In this document: positions 50,999-59,620 of the stretch, piece by piece | Layout: each line of letters opens with the position of its first letter | Numbering within the stretch: position 1 is the first letter of the stretch | Assembly (NCBI RefSeq): GCF_019112525.1 | Contig: NZ_CP077800.1 | Location: 3,100,001-3,164,000 of the forward strand | Length of the DNA: 64,000 nucleotides | Direction: 5' to 3' | From: Modestobacter sp. L9-4 | GTDB lineage: Bacteria; Actinomycetota; Actinomycetes; Mycobacteriales; Geodermatophilaceae | The notes under the pieces: model-generated | Database searches by the model: none | Seen by the model: the letters and a program-made list of their open reading frames with translations, nothing else | What the model was told of the DNA's origin: nothing | Made by a program: the position numbers and the translations under genes

Positions 50999-51652
50999 TC
51001 AGCGGCGGGTGGCCAGCCGGAAGAGCGCGACGACGACGGCGGCCCCGGTGGCGATGCCCATCGCGGGGAAGCCCCGCACCAGCAGGGTGGCGAGGGACGG
51101 CAGGCTGAGCGTGGCCGCGGGGGCCAGCGCCACGTTGACGACCGCCACGAACACGTAGAGCAGCGGCGGGGCGACCACGATGGTCAGCAGGTCGCGCCGG
51201 CGGGTGACCAGCCCGGCGGCCGCCGAGCTCAGGGTCAGCGCGACGACGGTGAGCAGGCCCAGGCCCGAGCCCAGGAACGAGTCGAGGCCAGCGGCCAGCA
51301 GGGTGACCACGAGGGCCCCGAGCACCGCCACCGCACCGTGCACCCGCGGACCCGGGGCCGGCTCGACCCGGCGGCCGGCCGGGGCGCTGGTACGGCGCGC
51401 GTCGCGGGCAGGCGCGGCCTGGGGTCCTGCCGGACGGCGCTGCTCACCGGGGTGGGCGGACCGGCGGGGGTCGCCGGGCACCGGCGGACGGCCCTGCGGA
51501 GCGCGGCCACGCGAGGGGTCGGCGCCGTGTCCCGAGCCGCCCCGGGCGTCGTGCCCGGGTGCGCCGCCGGCGCCGCGTGCTGAGCCTCCGGCGCGTGGGG
51601 ACGGGTAGCCGCGCCCCGAGGCCTGACCGGCCTCGCTGCGTTCTGCACGCAC
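50999..51652 (-). CDS. Membrane protein with four hydrophobic segments (DUF6542-like)
   Basis: This 217-residue protein has a basic, Gly/Arg/Pro-rich N-terminal 100 residues. About four membrane segments follow (GAVAVLGALVVTLLAAGL, LLTVVALTLSSAAAGLV, LLTIVVAPPLLYVFVAVV, IATGAAVVVALFRLA). It resembles the DUF6542 proteins next to ispH in actinobacteria, but the family call is from memory and position. GTG 51652 was chosen because GGGAGGACGCC precedes it. The function is unknown. Confidence 0.6.
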   Translation of the reverse strand: MRAERSEAGQASGRGYPSPRAGGSARGAGGAPGHDARGGSGHGADPSRGRAPQGRPPVPGDPRRSAHPGEQRRPAGPQAAPARDARRTSAPAGRRVEPAPGPRVHGAVAVLGALVVTLLAAGLDSFLGSGLGLLTVVALTLSSAAAGLVTRRRDLLTIVVAPPLLYVFVAVVNVALAPAATLSLPSLATLLVRGFPAMGIATGAAVVVALFRLATRR

Positions 51653-51914
51653 GGCGTCCTCCCGCCTGGCACCGACAGTGACCGGAGCGATGGTGCACCT
51701 CCTCCTCGACGGTGGAGCACCTCGGCGCTCCACCGGTCGGGCCACGGTATCGGCCCTCCCTGAGTGAACGCTGGACCTCGGCCGCGCGGCGGGTCAGATG
51801 TCGCCCGTGTCGGGCACCGCCGGTGTGGGGATCTGCAGAACCGCGCACCAGCCGCACCACCAGCCCCGCGGCTGCCGCCGCCGGACGACGTCGGAGAGGC
51901 GCCGGTCACAGTGC

Positions 51915-51945
51915 CGGCGGAGGGGTGCCGAGCACCCGGCCGCCG
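51915..51945 (-). terminator. Hairpin after rmuC
   Basis: A two-part stem (51915-51920 with 51940-51945, and 51923-51928 with 51932-51937) with a small internal loop lies just past the rmuC stop. The rest of the 299-base gap 51653-51951 shows nothing I can name. Confidence 0.5.
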
Positions 51946-51951
51946 CGGTGG

Positions 51952-53250
51952 TCAGCTGTCGAGGCCGGGCCAGCTCGCCGCGTGGCGTGCGGGCGCGGGG
52001 ACCGCGGGCCGGTCGCTGAGCGGGACGGCGACGGCCGGGAGGGAGCTGCCGGGGACCACGAAGTCGGGCAGTGGCAGCTCACCGGACCGCAGCTCACCGG
52101 ACCGCAGCTCACCGGACCGCCGGTCGTCGGCCCGCGGGCGGTCGAGGTGGTCGGCGCCGGTGTGACCGGGGTCGGCCAGCTCGCCGGCGGGGTCGGCGTC
52201 CGGGCCGGCCGCGGGCTCGCCGTCGGGCACGGAGCGCAGCACCCGCACGGCGCCCTCGACGGGGGAGGGGGCCGGGACCGGGCTGCCGGCGACCCCGAGG
52301 TCGTCGAAGCGGCGGGTCGCCACCAGGACGGACCGCTCGTAGGAGCCGAGCGTCTCGTTGTAGCGGGTGAGGGTGGCGCCCAGCGCCGAGCCCAGCCGGG
52401 TCAGGTGGCCGGACAGGGTGGTCAGCCGGGCGTGCACGGTGCGGCCGACCTCGAGCACCGCGGCCGCGTCCTGGGCCAGCCGCTCCTGCCGCCACGAGTA
52501 GGCGACCGTGCGCAGCAGCGCGAGCAGCGTGCTGGGGGTGGCGATGATGACGTCGCGGGCGAAGCCGTGCTCCAGCAGCCCCGGCTCGGCCTCCAGCGCG
52601 GTGGTGAGGAAGCCGTCGGAGGGCACGAAGAGCACCGTGAAGGGCGCCGACGAGCCGAAGGCGCTGGGGTAGTGGCGGGCGGCGAGCTCGTCGACGTGGG
52701 CGCGCAGCTGCCGGGCGTGGTCGGCCACCCGCTGGGCGCGCACCCCCTGGTCGGTGGCCTGCACCGCCTCGATGTAGCCGGTGAAGGGCACCTTGGCGTC
52801 GACGATCACCTGCCGGCCGTCGGCGAGGGTGACCACCAGGTCCGGGCGCACCCGGGCGCCGTCGGGGGTGGTGCCGGCGGGCTGCTCGACGAAGTCGCAG
52901 TGCTCCAGGAGCCCGGCGACCTCGACCACCCGGCGCAGCTGCAGCTCGCCCCACCGGCCGCGCACGTGCGGGGTGCGCAGTGCCGTGACCAGCGCGGCGG
53001 TCTCCTGGCGCAGCAGCGCCGAGGTCTGGCCGATGGTGCCGACCTGCTCGCGCAGCTCGCCGTGGGCGGTGGCCCGGTCGCGCTCGATGCCGGCGAGCAC
53101 CCGGTGCAGGTGGTCCAGCGACTCGTGCACCGGCTCCAGGGCGTCGGGTGCCGCGGGCTGCCGGCTGCGCAGCGCGACCAGGCCGAGGGTGATCGCCACG
53201 CCCAGCAGCGCACCGACGAGGAGCCCGAGCAGCAGGGAGGCGGCGTCCAT
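51952..53250 (-). CDS. rmuC: DNA recombination protein RmuC homologue
   Basis: This 432-residue protein starts with a membrane segment (LLLGLLVGALLGVAITLGLVAL), then a coiled coil (HESLDHLHRVLAGIERDRATA). The RmuC nuclease-like domain follows: VRGRWGELQLRRVVEVAGLLEHCDF, VRPDLVVTLADGRQVIVDAKVPFTGYIEA, and FVPSDGFLTTALEAEPGLLEHGFARDVIIATPSTLLALLRTVAY. The C-terminal 100 residues are disordered and contain three RSGEL copies (a 15-bp DNA repeat). RmuC limits recombination at inverted repeats; the detailed activity is unknown. Confidence 0.9.
   Translation of the reverse strand: MDAASLLLGLLVGALLGVAITLGLVALRSRQPAAPDALEPVHESLDHLHRVLAGIERDRATAHGELREQVGTIGQTSALLRQETAALVTALRTPHVRGRWGELQLRRVVEVAGLLEHCDFVEQPAGTTPDGARVRPDLVVTLADGRQVIVDAKVPFTGYIEAVQATDQGVRAQRVADHARQLRAHVDELAARHYPSAFGSSAPFTVLFVPSDGFLTTALEAEPGLLEHGFARDVIIATPSTLLALLRTVAYSWRQERLAQDAAAVLEVGRTVHARLTTLSGHLTRLGSALGATLTRYNETLGSYERSVLVATRRFDDLGVAGSPVPAPSPVEGAVRVLRSVPDGEPAAGPDADPAGELADPGHTGADHLDRPRADDRRSGELRSGELRSGELPLPDFVVPGSSLPAVAVPLSDRPAVPAPARHAASWPGLDS
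52080..52124. repeat. 15-bp tandem repeat in the 3' part of rmuC
   Basis: CTCACCGGACCGCAG repeats about three times, giving RSGEL units in the protein tail. The unit is a multiple of 3, so copy-number change keeps the frame. Confidence 0.7.
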
Positions 53251-53323
53251 GGCGACCAGGGTGCAACAGCCCGCCGACAGTTCCGGGGAGCGCACACCGG
53301 TGACATGGCCGAGAGTGCACCCC

Positions 53324-53764
53324 ATGACCGAGCCACTGGCCCAGCCCCGGGCCATCCACCACGTCCGCCTCACCGTCACCGACATCGGCCGGTCCAAGGA
53401 GTTCTACCGCCGGCTGCTGGGCGTCGACCCGGTCATCGACACCAGCGACCAGGCCGGGCAGCCCGGTGTGTCGGAGGACCCGGCGCGCTACTACGGCGGC
53501 TGCATCTTCCCGGTCGGTGACGGGCTGTTCGGCCTGCGCCCGGTCGCCGACGCCGGCGACCGGTTCGACTCGACGAGGGTCGGGCTGGACCACGTGAGCC
53601 TGGCCGTGGGCTCGCGCGCGGACCTGGTGGCCGCCGCGGGACGGCTGGACGCCGCCGGGATCGAGCACGGGGAGGTCATCGACTTCGCCGACTCCGGCCT
53701 GTCGATCCTGTCGCTGCAGGACCCCGACGACATCAACCTGGAGCTGGTCGCGCCGGCGTCCTGA
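53324..53764 (+). CDS. VOC/glyoxalase-family protein
   Basis: This 146-residue protein has a typical vicinal-oxygen-chelate pattern: IHHVRLTVTDIGRSKEFYRRLLG at the start, VGLDHVSLAVGSRADL in the middle, and LSILSLQDPDDINLELV at the end. His and Glu metal ligands are visible at both ends. These proteins bind metal and act as lyases, dioxygenases or resistance proteins; the substrate here cannot be told. It diverges from rmuC over a 73-base gap and converges on the ogt gene. Confidence 0.85.
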   Translation: MTEPLAQPRAIHHVRLTVTDIGRSKEFYRRLLGVDPVIDTSDQAGQPGVSEDPARYYGGCIFPVGDGLFGLRPVADAGDRFDSTRVGLDHVSLAVGSRADLVAAAGRLDAAGIEHGEVIDFADSGLSILSLQDPDDINLELVAPAS

Positions 53765-53768
53765 CGCC

Positions 53769-54305
53769 TCAGCTGCCGGCGTGCGCGGCCTCGTGGTCGA
53801 GCAGCCAGCGCTTGACCGGCGTGCCCCAGCGGAAGCCGCCGAGCCCGCCGCCGCTGGCCAGCACCCGGTGGCAGGGCACGAACAGCGCGGCGGCGTTCCG
53901 CGCGCAGGCCCCGGCGGCGGCCCGCACGGCCGCCGGGCGCCCGCAGCGGGCGGCGAAGGCGGCGTAGGTGTCCGGCGTGCCGGCCGGCACGGTGCGCAGG
54001 ACCTCCCACGCGTCGGTCAGGAAGGGCCCGGAGCGCTGCCGCACCGGGACCGCGTCGATGGCGGTGAGGTCGCCGTCGGAGAAGGCGGTGACCACGTCGA
54101 GCACCGGCAGCGACTCGGCGCGCTCCAGCCCGTCGGGCCGCAGCGAGCGGTGCACGACGGGCAGCAGGTCGGCCACGTCGTCGGTCCAGCCGCTGGCCAG
54201 GACGACGTCCTCGCCGTCCGGGCCGGCGGTGACCAGCACCGTGAACGGGCCGGGCGGGGTGGCGACGGTGGCGTAGCGGGCGGTGCCGGAGGAGGTGCTG
54301 CTCAC
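53769..54305 (-). CDS. ogt: Methylated-DNA-[protein]-cysteine S-methyltransferase (Ogt-like)
   Basis: This 178-residue repair protein takes methyl groups from O6-methylguanine onto its own cysteine in FVPCHRVLASGG. The helix-turn-helix region (TPDTYAAFAARCGRPAAVRAAAGACARN) and the C-terminal GGFRWGTPVKRWLLDHE are standard. The N-terminal 90 residues are weakly conserved, as usual. GTG 54305 overlaps the Ada-AlkA stop by 4 bases, so both alkylation-repair activities are made together. Confidence 0.93.
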   Translation of the reverse strand: MSSTSSGTARYATVATPPGPFTVLVTAGPDGEDVVLASGWTDDVADLLPVVHRSLRPDGLERAESLPVLDVVTAFSDGDLTAIDAVPVRQRSGPFLTDAWEVLRTVPAGTPDTYAAFAARCGRPAAVRAAAGACARNAAALFVPCHRVLASGGGLGGFRWGTPVKRWLLDHEAAHAGS

Positions 54306-55783
54306 GACGGGCTCCGATCGCGGGGGCGGGTGAAGAGGGTCGGGACGGCGAGCGCCCACAGGTGCATGACCGCGTAGGAGCGCCAGGGTTGCCAGCGCGC
54401 GGCGGCGTCGGCGTCGGAGCTGCCGAGGGTGGCGAGGCTGCGGCGCAGGGCCAGGTCGCCGGGCAGCCAGACGTCGGGGTCGGCCAGCCCGCGCATCGCG
54501 ACCAGCGCCGCCGTCCACGGGCCGATCCCGCGCAGGGCCAGCAACGACCGGCGGGCCTCGTCCCGGTCGGCGCCGGGGCCCAGCGACACGGTGCCGTCGG
54601 CCAGTGCGGTGGCCAGCGTGCCGACGGCGGCCCGCCGGGCACCGGTCAGCCCGACGTCGGACAGGTCGGCCGCGGCCAGTGCCGCGGCGCGGGGGAAGGC
54701 GTGGGTGAGCGTGCCGACCGGCTCGGGCAGCGGGGTGCCGGCCAGCGGCAGCAGCCGGGCGGTCAGGGTGCGGGCGCCTGCCACGGAGACCTGCTGGCCG
54801 AGCACCGCGCGCACGGCGACCTCGTCGGCGTCCACGCCGGTGGGCACGCGGCGGCCGGGCGCACCGGCGACCAGGTCGGCGAGCGCGGGGTCGGCACCCA
54901 GCACCGCGTCGACCGCAGCCGGGTCGGCGTCGAGGTCCAGCAGCCGCCGGCAGCGGGCCACGGCCACGCCGAGGTCGCGCAGCTCGGTCAGCTGCAGCCG
55001 GGCGGTGACCGACGCGCCCGCGCCGGGGGACAGCTGCACGACGGCGGGCCCGTGCGGCAGGTCCAGCACCCGGGAGAACGTCGTCCCGTCCCACTCCTCC
55101 AGGCCCGGGACGGCGTGCGCGCCGAGGAAGAGCAGCACCTCGTCGGCGGCGAACGGTGCGCGGGCGGCCAGCCGCAGCGTCAGCCAGCCGGGGGCGCCGC
55201 CCTCGGTGCGCGGGGTCGCGGGCCGCAGCGCCGACGGCGTCGTCCCGAAGACCGACCGCACGGTGTCGTTGAACTGCCGGATGCTGGCGAAGCCGGCGGC
55301 GAAGGCGACGTCGGCCATCGGCAGCCGGGTCGTCTCGATGAGCAGCCGGGCGGTCTGGGCGCGCTGCGCCCGGGCCAGCGCGAGCGGACCGACGCCGAGC
55401 TCGCCGGTGAGCAGCCGGTGCAGCTGGCGCTCGGAGTACCCCAGGCGCGCGGCGAGCCCGCCGACCCCGCTGCGCTCGACCTCGCCGTCGGCGACCAGCC
55501 GCATCGCCCGGGCGACGACGTCGGCGCGCACGTCCCACTCCGGCGAGCCCGGGACGGCGTCCGGCCGGCACCGGCGGCAGGCACGGAACCCGGCCGCCTG
55601 CGCCGCGGCCGCGGTGCTGTGGAAGGTGACGTTGTGCTCCAGCGGCGTGCGCGCCGGGCAGGAGGGCCGGCAGTAGATGCCGGTGCTGCGCACTGCGGTG
55701 ACGAACCAGCCGTCGAAGCGCGGGTCGCGGCCGGCGACGGCGCGGTAGCAGCGCTCCGCGTCCAGGGTCGCCGGCGAGGTCAT
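54302..55783 (-). CDS. Ada-AlkA fusion: alkylation-responsive regulator and DNA glycosylase
   Basis: This 493-residue protein has three parts. The Ada N-terminal zinc domain (Cys38, 42, 69, 72 in STGIYCRPSCPART and CRRCRPD) accepts methyl from phosphotriesters. An AraC-type DNA-binding domain follows (about 90-185: LGYSERQLHRLLTGELGVGPLALARAQRAQ). The C-terminal half is an AlkA/HhH-GPD 3-methyladenine glycosylase (VRAVLGQQVSVAGARTLTARL, LLALRGIGPWTAALVAMRGL ... DVWLPGDLAL). It senses damage, switches on genes and removes bases. The ATG at 55783 and full domain set show it is intact. Confidence 0.93.
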   Translation of the reverse strand: MTSPATLDAERCYRAVAGRDPRFDGWFVTAVRSTGIYCRPSCPARTPLEHNVTFHSTAAAAQAAGFRACRRCRPDAVPGSPEWDVRADVVARAMRLVADGEVERSGVGGLAARLGYSERQLHRLLTGELGVGPLALARAQRAQTARLLIETTRLPMADVAFAAGFASIRQFNDTVRSVFGTTPSALRPATPRTEGGAPGWLTLRLAARAPFAADEVLLFLGAHAVPGLEEWDGTTFSRVLDLPHGPAVVQLSPGAGASVTARLQLTELRDLGVAVARCRRLLDLDADPAAVDAVLGADPALADLVAGAPGRRVPTGVDADEVAVRAVLGQQVSVAGARTLTARLLPLAGTPLPEPVGTLTHAFPRAAALAAADLSDVGLTGARRAAVGTLATALADGTVSLGPGADRDEARRSLLALRGIGPWTAALVAMRGLADPDVWLPGDLALRRSLATLGSSDADAAARWQPWRSYAVMHLWALAVPTLFTRPRDRSPS

Positions 55784-55925
55784 GGCACGAGCATGGCACC
55801 GCCGCGCCACCCTCACTGGCGGCTTTCGGACGCGGTGGTGAGCCGCCCGGTGTCCATCGACTGGTGGACGCCGGACCCACTGCACGACGGTGCCGCGCTG
55901 CCCGCAGCCCGGACAGGCTCGTCCC

Positions 55926-56825
55926 ATGACGACGACAGAGGTGGCCCCGCCGCCCGTGCGCACCGGCGACGCGCCGGCCGTGACGGTCCGCGGGCTGGTC
56001 AAGCGCTACGGCGGGACGACGGTGCTCGACGGGCTGGACCTGGACGTCCGGCGCGGTGAGTGCTTCGCGCTGCTCGGGCCCAACGGCGCGGGCAAGACGA
56101 CGACGATCGAGCTGCTGCTGGGCGTGCTGCCCCGCGACGGCGGCACGGTCGACGTGCTGGGGGAGGACCCGGCGCGGGCCGGGCGCGCGTGGCGGAGCCG
56201 GCTCGGCGTGGTCAGCCAGGGCGAGCCGGCCGGTCAGGCGCTCACCGTGCGGGAGACCCTCGACCACTTCGCCCACTACCACTCCCGGCCGCGCCCGACC
56301 GGCGACCTGCTGGACGCCGTGGGCCTGACCGAGCGGGCCGACGTCCGGGTGGGCGGGCTGTCCGGTGGGCAGCGGCGCCGGCTGGCCGTGGCCCTGGGCG
56401 TGCAGGGCGACCCGGACCTGGTCTTCCTCGACGAGCCCACCACGGGCATGGACCCGGTGGCCCGCCGCCGGTTCTGGGGGCTGGTGCGCGGCCTGCGCGA
56501 CGCCGGCACCACCGTGCTGCTCACCACCCACTACCTCGACGAGGCCGCCGAGCTGGCCGACCGGGTCGGCGTCGTCGCCGGCGGCCGGCTGGTCGAGGTC
56601 GCCGCCCCCGACGAGCTGGGCGGCGCCCTCCGCCGGGTCGCCACCGTCGGCTGGACCGAGGACGGCGCCCGCCGCCAGGTCCGCACCGAGACCCCGGCCG
56701 CCGTCCTGCGCGACCTGCTCGCCGCCGCTCCGCACGGCGAGGTCCCCGGCCTCACCGTCACCCGCCCGACCCTCGAGGACGTCTACCTGACCCTCGTCGG
56801 CGCCACCCCCGGAGGAGACCTGTGA
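55926..56825 (+). CDS. ABC transporter ATP-binding protein
   Basis: This 299-residue ATPase has Walker A GPNGAGKTTTIELLLG, the signature LSGGQRRRLAVAL, Walker B LVFLDEPTTGMDP and the switch His in LLTTHYLDEA. The C-terminal 80 residues are of the drug-efflux/antibiotic-exporter (DrrA/NatA/CcmA) kind. ATG 55926 gives an N-terminus like the family. It is coupled by overlaps to the permease, kinase and regulator, making a four-gene operon. Confidence 0.93.
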   Translation: MTTTEVAPPPVRTGDAPAVTVRGLVKRYGGTTVLDGLDLDVRRGECFALLGPNGAGKTTTIELLLGVLPRDGGTVDVLGEDPARAGRAWRSRLGVVSQGEPAGQALTVRETLDHFAHYHSRPRPTGDLLDAVGLTERADVRVGGLSGGQRRRLAVALGVQGDPDLVFLDEPTTGMDPVARRRFWGLVRGLRDAGTTVLLTTHYLDEAAELADRVGVVAGGRLVEVAAPDELGGALRRVATVGWTEDGARRQVRTETPAAVLRDLLAAAPHGEVPGLTVTRPTLEDVYLTLVGATPGGDL

Positions 56826-57640
56826 CCACCACGCTCGTGCCCACCCCGCCCTCGGCCGCGCGCATCGCGCTGGCCCGCACCGGCCTGGAGCTGCGGCTCT
56901 TCATTCGCGAGCGGCAGCTGCTCGTGTTCACGTTCCTCTACCCGGTGGTGATGCTGGTGGTCTTCGCCTCGCTCCTGGGCGAGGACACCGCACCCGGCGG
57001 GGTCCCGTTCCCGCAGTACTTCCTGCCCGGCATCGCCGCGACCGGGATCATGCTCATCAGCTTCACCGCCGTGGCCACCTCGATCGCCGCGGAGCGGGAG
57101 AGCGGCCAGCTGGAGCGGCTGCAGCTGCTGGGCACCCCGCCGGTGGCCTACTTCGCCGGCAAGGGCGGCCAGGTGCTGGTCACCGTCGCCGTCCAGCTCG
57201 CCGTCCTGCTGCCGGTCGCCCGCTACGGCTACGACGTCCCACTGCCGGCCGACGTCGGCCACTGGCTCACCTTCGGCTGGGTGACCGTGCTCGGCGCGCT
57301 GGCCGGGACGGTGCTGGGCATCGCGGCGTCCGGGCTGGGCGGCAGTGCGTCGGCGGTGTCGACGACGGTGCTGGGGCTCGGCATCGTGCTGCAGTTCTTC
57401 TCCGGGGTGTTCTTCGCCTTCCCGGAGCTCGCGGGGTGGATGCAGCAGGTGGCCGCGGTGCTGCCGCTGAAGTGGATGACCCAGGGACTGCGGTCGGCGG
57501 TGCTGCCCGAGGGGGCCGGCGCGTTCGAGGTCGGCGGCGGGTGGGAGCACGGCAGGACCGCCCTGGTGCTGGCCGGATGGGTGATCATCGGTCTCGTGAT
57601 CTGCGAGCGCACGTTCCGCTGGCGCCGGGTCCGCGGGTGA
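56822..57640 (+). CDS. ABC-2-type transporter permease
   Basis: This 272-residue membrane protein has six hydrophobic segments (for example LVFTFLYPVVMLVVFASLL, VTVLGALAGTVLGIAASGLG, IVLQFFSGVFFAFPELAGW). The motif SIAAERESGQLERLQLLGTPP is typical of ABC-2 (DrrB-like) permeases. With the ATPase it exports an unknown substrate, probably a drug or lipid. GTG 56822 overlaps the ATPase stop. Confidence 0.92.
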   Translation: MTTTLVPTPPSAARIALARTGLELRLFIRERQLLVFTFLYPVVMLVVFASLLGEDTAPGGVPFPQYFLPGIAATGIMLISFTAVATSIAAERESGQLERLQLLGTPPVAYFAGKGGQVLVTVAVQLAVLLPVARYGYDVPLPADVGHWLTFGWVTVLGALAGTVLGIAASGLGGSASAVSTTVLGLGIVLQFFSGVFFAFPELAGWMQQVAAVLPLKWMTQGLRSAVLPEGAGAFEVGGGWEHGRTALVLAGWVIIGLVICERTFRWRRVRG

Positions 57641-58875
57641 GCCTGCGCTCCCGGCTGCAGGCCGCCGCCGTGCCCACCTGGGGTGGGGACGGCGGTGCGC
57701 CGGTGTCCGAGGTCGGCTGGCGGGCCGTCGTCGTCCTCTGGCACGTCGCCTTCGTCGCGATGGTCGGGACGGCGCTCGTGCGGGCCGCGGCCGTGGTGGA
57801 CGCCGACGGCGGCCCGCGCTGGCTGCTGGTGGGGGCGCTCGTGGTGCTGGTGCTCAGCTGGGTCACCCTCGGCGGGCCGGCGCTGGTCAGCCGGGACGCG
57901 GGCCGGGCGACCGCCCACCTGGCCGTGCTGGTGGCCGTGATCGGCGTCGTCGCCTGGATCGAGCCCTCGCTGCTGTTCCTGATGTTCCTGGCCTACCCCA
58001 TGGTCTGGTTCCTGGTGCCCTCCGCGCTGGCCGGCGTCCCGTGGACGGTGGTGCTCGCGGTCGCCAGCACGCTGGGGCCGTTCCTCGCCTTCACCCGCGG
58101 GGAAGAGCCGCTGTGGGGACCGGGGGAGACGCTGGTCGGCCTGGTGTTCAGCCTGGCCATGGGCCTGTGGGTGCACGCGGTGCTCGCCCGCAGCGAGGAG
58201 CGTGCCGAGCTGATCCGGGCGCTGGAGACCACTCGCGCCGAGCTGGCCGAGGCCCACCGGGCGCAGGGCGTGCTGGCCGAGCGCGAGCGGCTGGCGCGGG
58301 AGGTGCACGACACCCTGGCGCAGGGCTTCACCTCCATCGTCGTCCTGGCCCAGACCGCGACGGCCCAGCTGCCCGGCAGTCCGGGTGCGGCGGCCGAGCG
58401 GGTCGCGCTGATCGAGGAGGTGGCCCGGGACAACCTCGCCGAGGCGCGGGCGATGGTGGCGGCCTTCGCGCCGGTGGCGCTGGACTCCACGACCCTGGTG
58501 GAGGCGTTGCAGCGGCTCACCGAGCGCTTCGGCCGGGAGACGGGGCTGGCCACCCGGCTGGACACCGCCGCGCTCGGGGCCGGTGCGGAGCTGACCCGCG
58601 GCCAGGAGGTCGTGCTGCTGCGCGGGGCGCAGGAGGCGCTGACCAACGTGCGCCGGCACGCCGCGGCCAGCGCGGTGGTGCTGCGGGTCAGCCGGGTCGG
58701 GGACGTCGTGGCCGTGCACGTCGAGGACGACGGCGTGGGCTTCGACCCGGCCGGCGCGGTCGGCATCGGGCTGGCCGGCCTGCGCGACCGGGCCGCGGAG
58801 GTGGGCGGCGCCGTGGACGTGGCGTCCGCGCCGGGCCGGGGCACGCGGGTGACCGTCCGGGTGCCGAGCCGGTGA
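57637..58875 (+). CDS. Sensor histidine kinase (NarL-type partner, DesK/LiaS-like)
   Basis: This 412-residue kinase has about five to six membrane segments in the first 180 residues and short loops, so it may sense the membrane itself. The HisKA_3 region has LAREVHDTLAQGFTSIVVLAQ (phospho-His in EVHD), followed by an HATPase part (EALTNVRRHAAAS, VEDDGVGFDPAGAVGIGLAGLRDRAAEVGG). It is coupled to the permease and regulator genes. The design resembles ABC-exporter-linked systems that respond to the exported compound or membrane stress. Confidence 0.92.
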   Translation: MSLRSRLQAAAVPTWGGDGGAPVSEVGWRAVVVLWHVAFVAMVGTALVRAAAVVDADGGPRWLLVGALVVLVLSWVTLGGPALVSRDAGRATAHLAVLVAVIGVVAWIEPSLLFLMFLAYPMVWFLVPSALAGVPWTVVLAVASTLGPFLAFTRGEEPLWGPGETLVGLVFSLAMGLWVHAVLARSEERAELIRALETTRAELAEAHRAQGVLAERERLAREVHDTLAQGFTSIVVLAQTATAQLPGSPGAAAERVALIEEVARDNLAEARAMVAAFAPVALDSTTLVEALQRLTERFGRETGLATRLDTAALGAGAELTRGQEVVLLRGAQEALTNVRRHAAASAVVLRVSRVGDVVAVHVEDDGVGFDPAGAVGIGLAGLRDRAAEVGGAVDVASAPGRGTRVTVRVPSR

Positions 58876-59510
58876 CCCGCGTGCTGGTGGTGGACGACCA
58901 CCCGGTGGTGCGCGGTGGGCTGGTCGGCTGGCTCGCCGCCCAGCCCGACATCGACGTCGTGGGCGAGGCGGGGGACGGGCTCGAGGCGCTCGCCGCGGTG
59001 GCCGAGCACGCGCCGGACGTCGTCCTGATGGACCTGCGGATGCCCCGGATGGACGGCGTGACGGCGACCGGCCGGATCACCGCCGCGCACCCCGGCGTCC
59101 GGGTGCTGGTGCTCACCACCTACGACACCGACGCCGACATCGTGCGGGCGGTGGAAGCCGGCGCGGCCGGCTACCTGCTCAAGGACGCGCCGCTGCCCCA
59201 GCTGGCCGACGCGGTGCGTGCCGCCGCCCGCGGGGAGACGGTGCTGGCACCGCCGGTCGCGGCCAAGCTGATGTCCCGGATGCGCGGCCCGGCGGTCGAG
59301 GCACCGACGGCGCGGGAGCTGCAGGTGCTCGGCGGCGTGGCCCGCGGGCTCACGAACGCCGAGATCGGCCGCGAGCTGTTCATCGGCGAGGCGACGGTGA
59401 AGACCCACCTGGTGCGGGTGTTCACCAAGCTCGGCGTCGACGACCGGACGCGGGCGGTCATGGTCGCCGTCGAGCGCGGCCTGCTGTCCGGCCCCGGGTC
59501 CGCCGGCTGA
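58872..59510 (+). CDS. NarL/FixJ-type response regulator
   Basis: This 212-residue regulator has a receiver domain (VTRVLVVDDHPVVRGGL, phospho-Asp54 in LMDLRMPRMDG, Thr/Lys in LTTYDTD and YLLKDAP) and a LuxR-type helix-turn-helix (TARELQVLGGVARGLTNAEIGRELFIGEATVKTHLVRVFTKLGVDDRTRAV). It is the last gene of the ABC exporter operon and is expected to control it. Start GTG overlaps the kinase stop. Confidence 0.95.
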   Translation: MTRVLVVDDHPVVRGGLVGWLAAQPDIDVVGEAGDGLEALAAVAEHAPDVVLMDLRMPRMDGVTATGRITAAHPGVRVLVLTTYDTDADIVRAVEAGAAGYLLKDAPLPQLADAVRAAARGETVLAPPVAAKLMSRMRGPAVEAPTARELQVLGGVARGLTNAEIGRELFIGEATVKTHLVRVFTKLGVDDRTRAVMVAVERGLLSGPGSAG

Positions 59511-59620
59511 CCGACTGAGCAGTTGATGCCGCCCGCCACGGCGCGCCGTCCCGTGTCGGCAGCGGCAACTGCCCACTCGGGCGGCGTCGGGGTGTCCCTG
59601 CGCCCGTAAGCTCGTCTCTC

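Noticed and set aside
51720-51790. GCCGATAC on the minus strand before the DUF6542-type gene
   Set aside because: No matching -35 at the right distance and no flagellar link.
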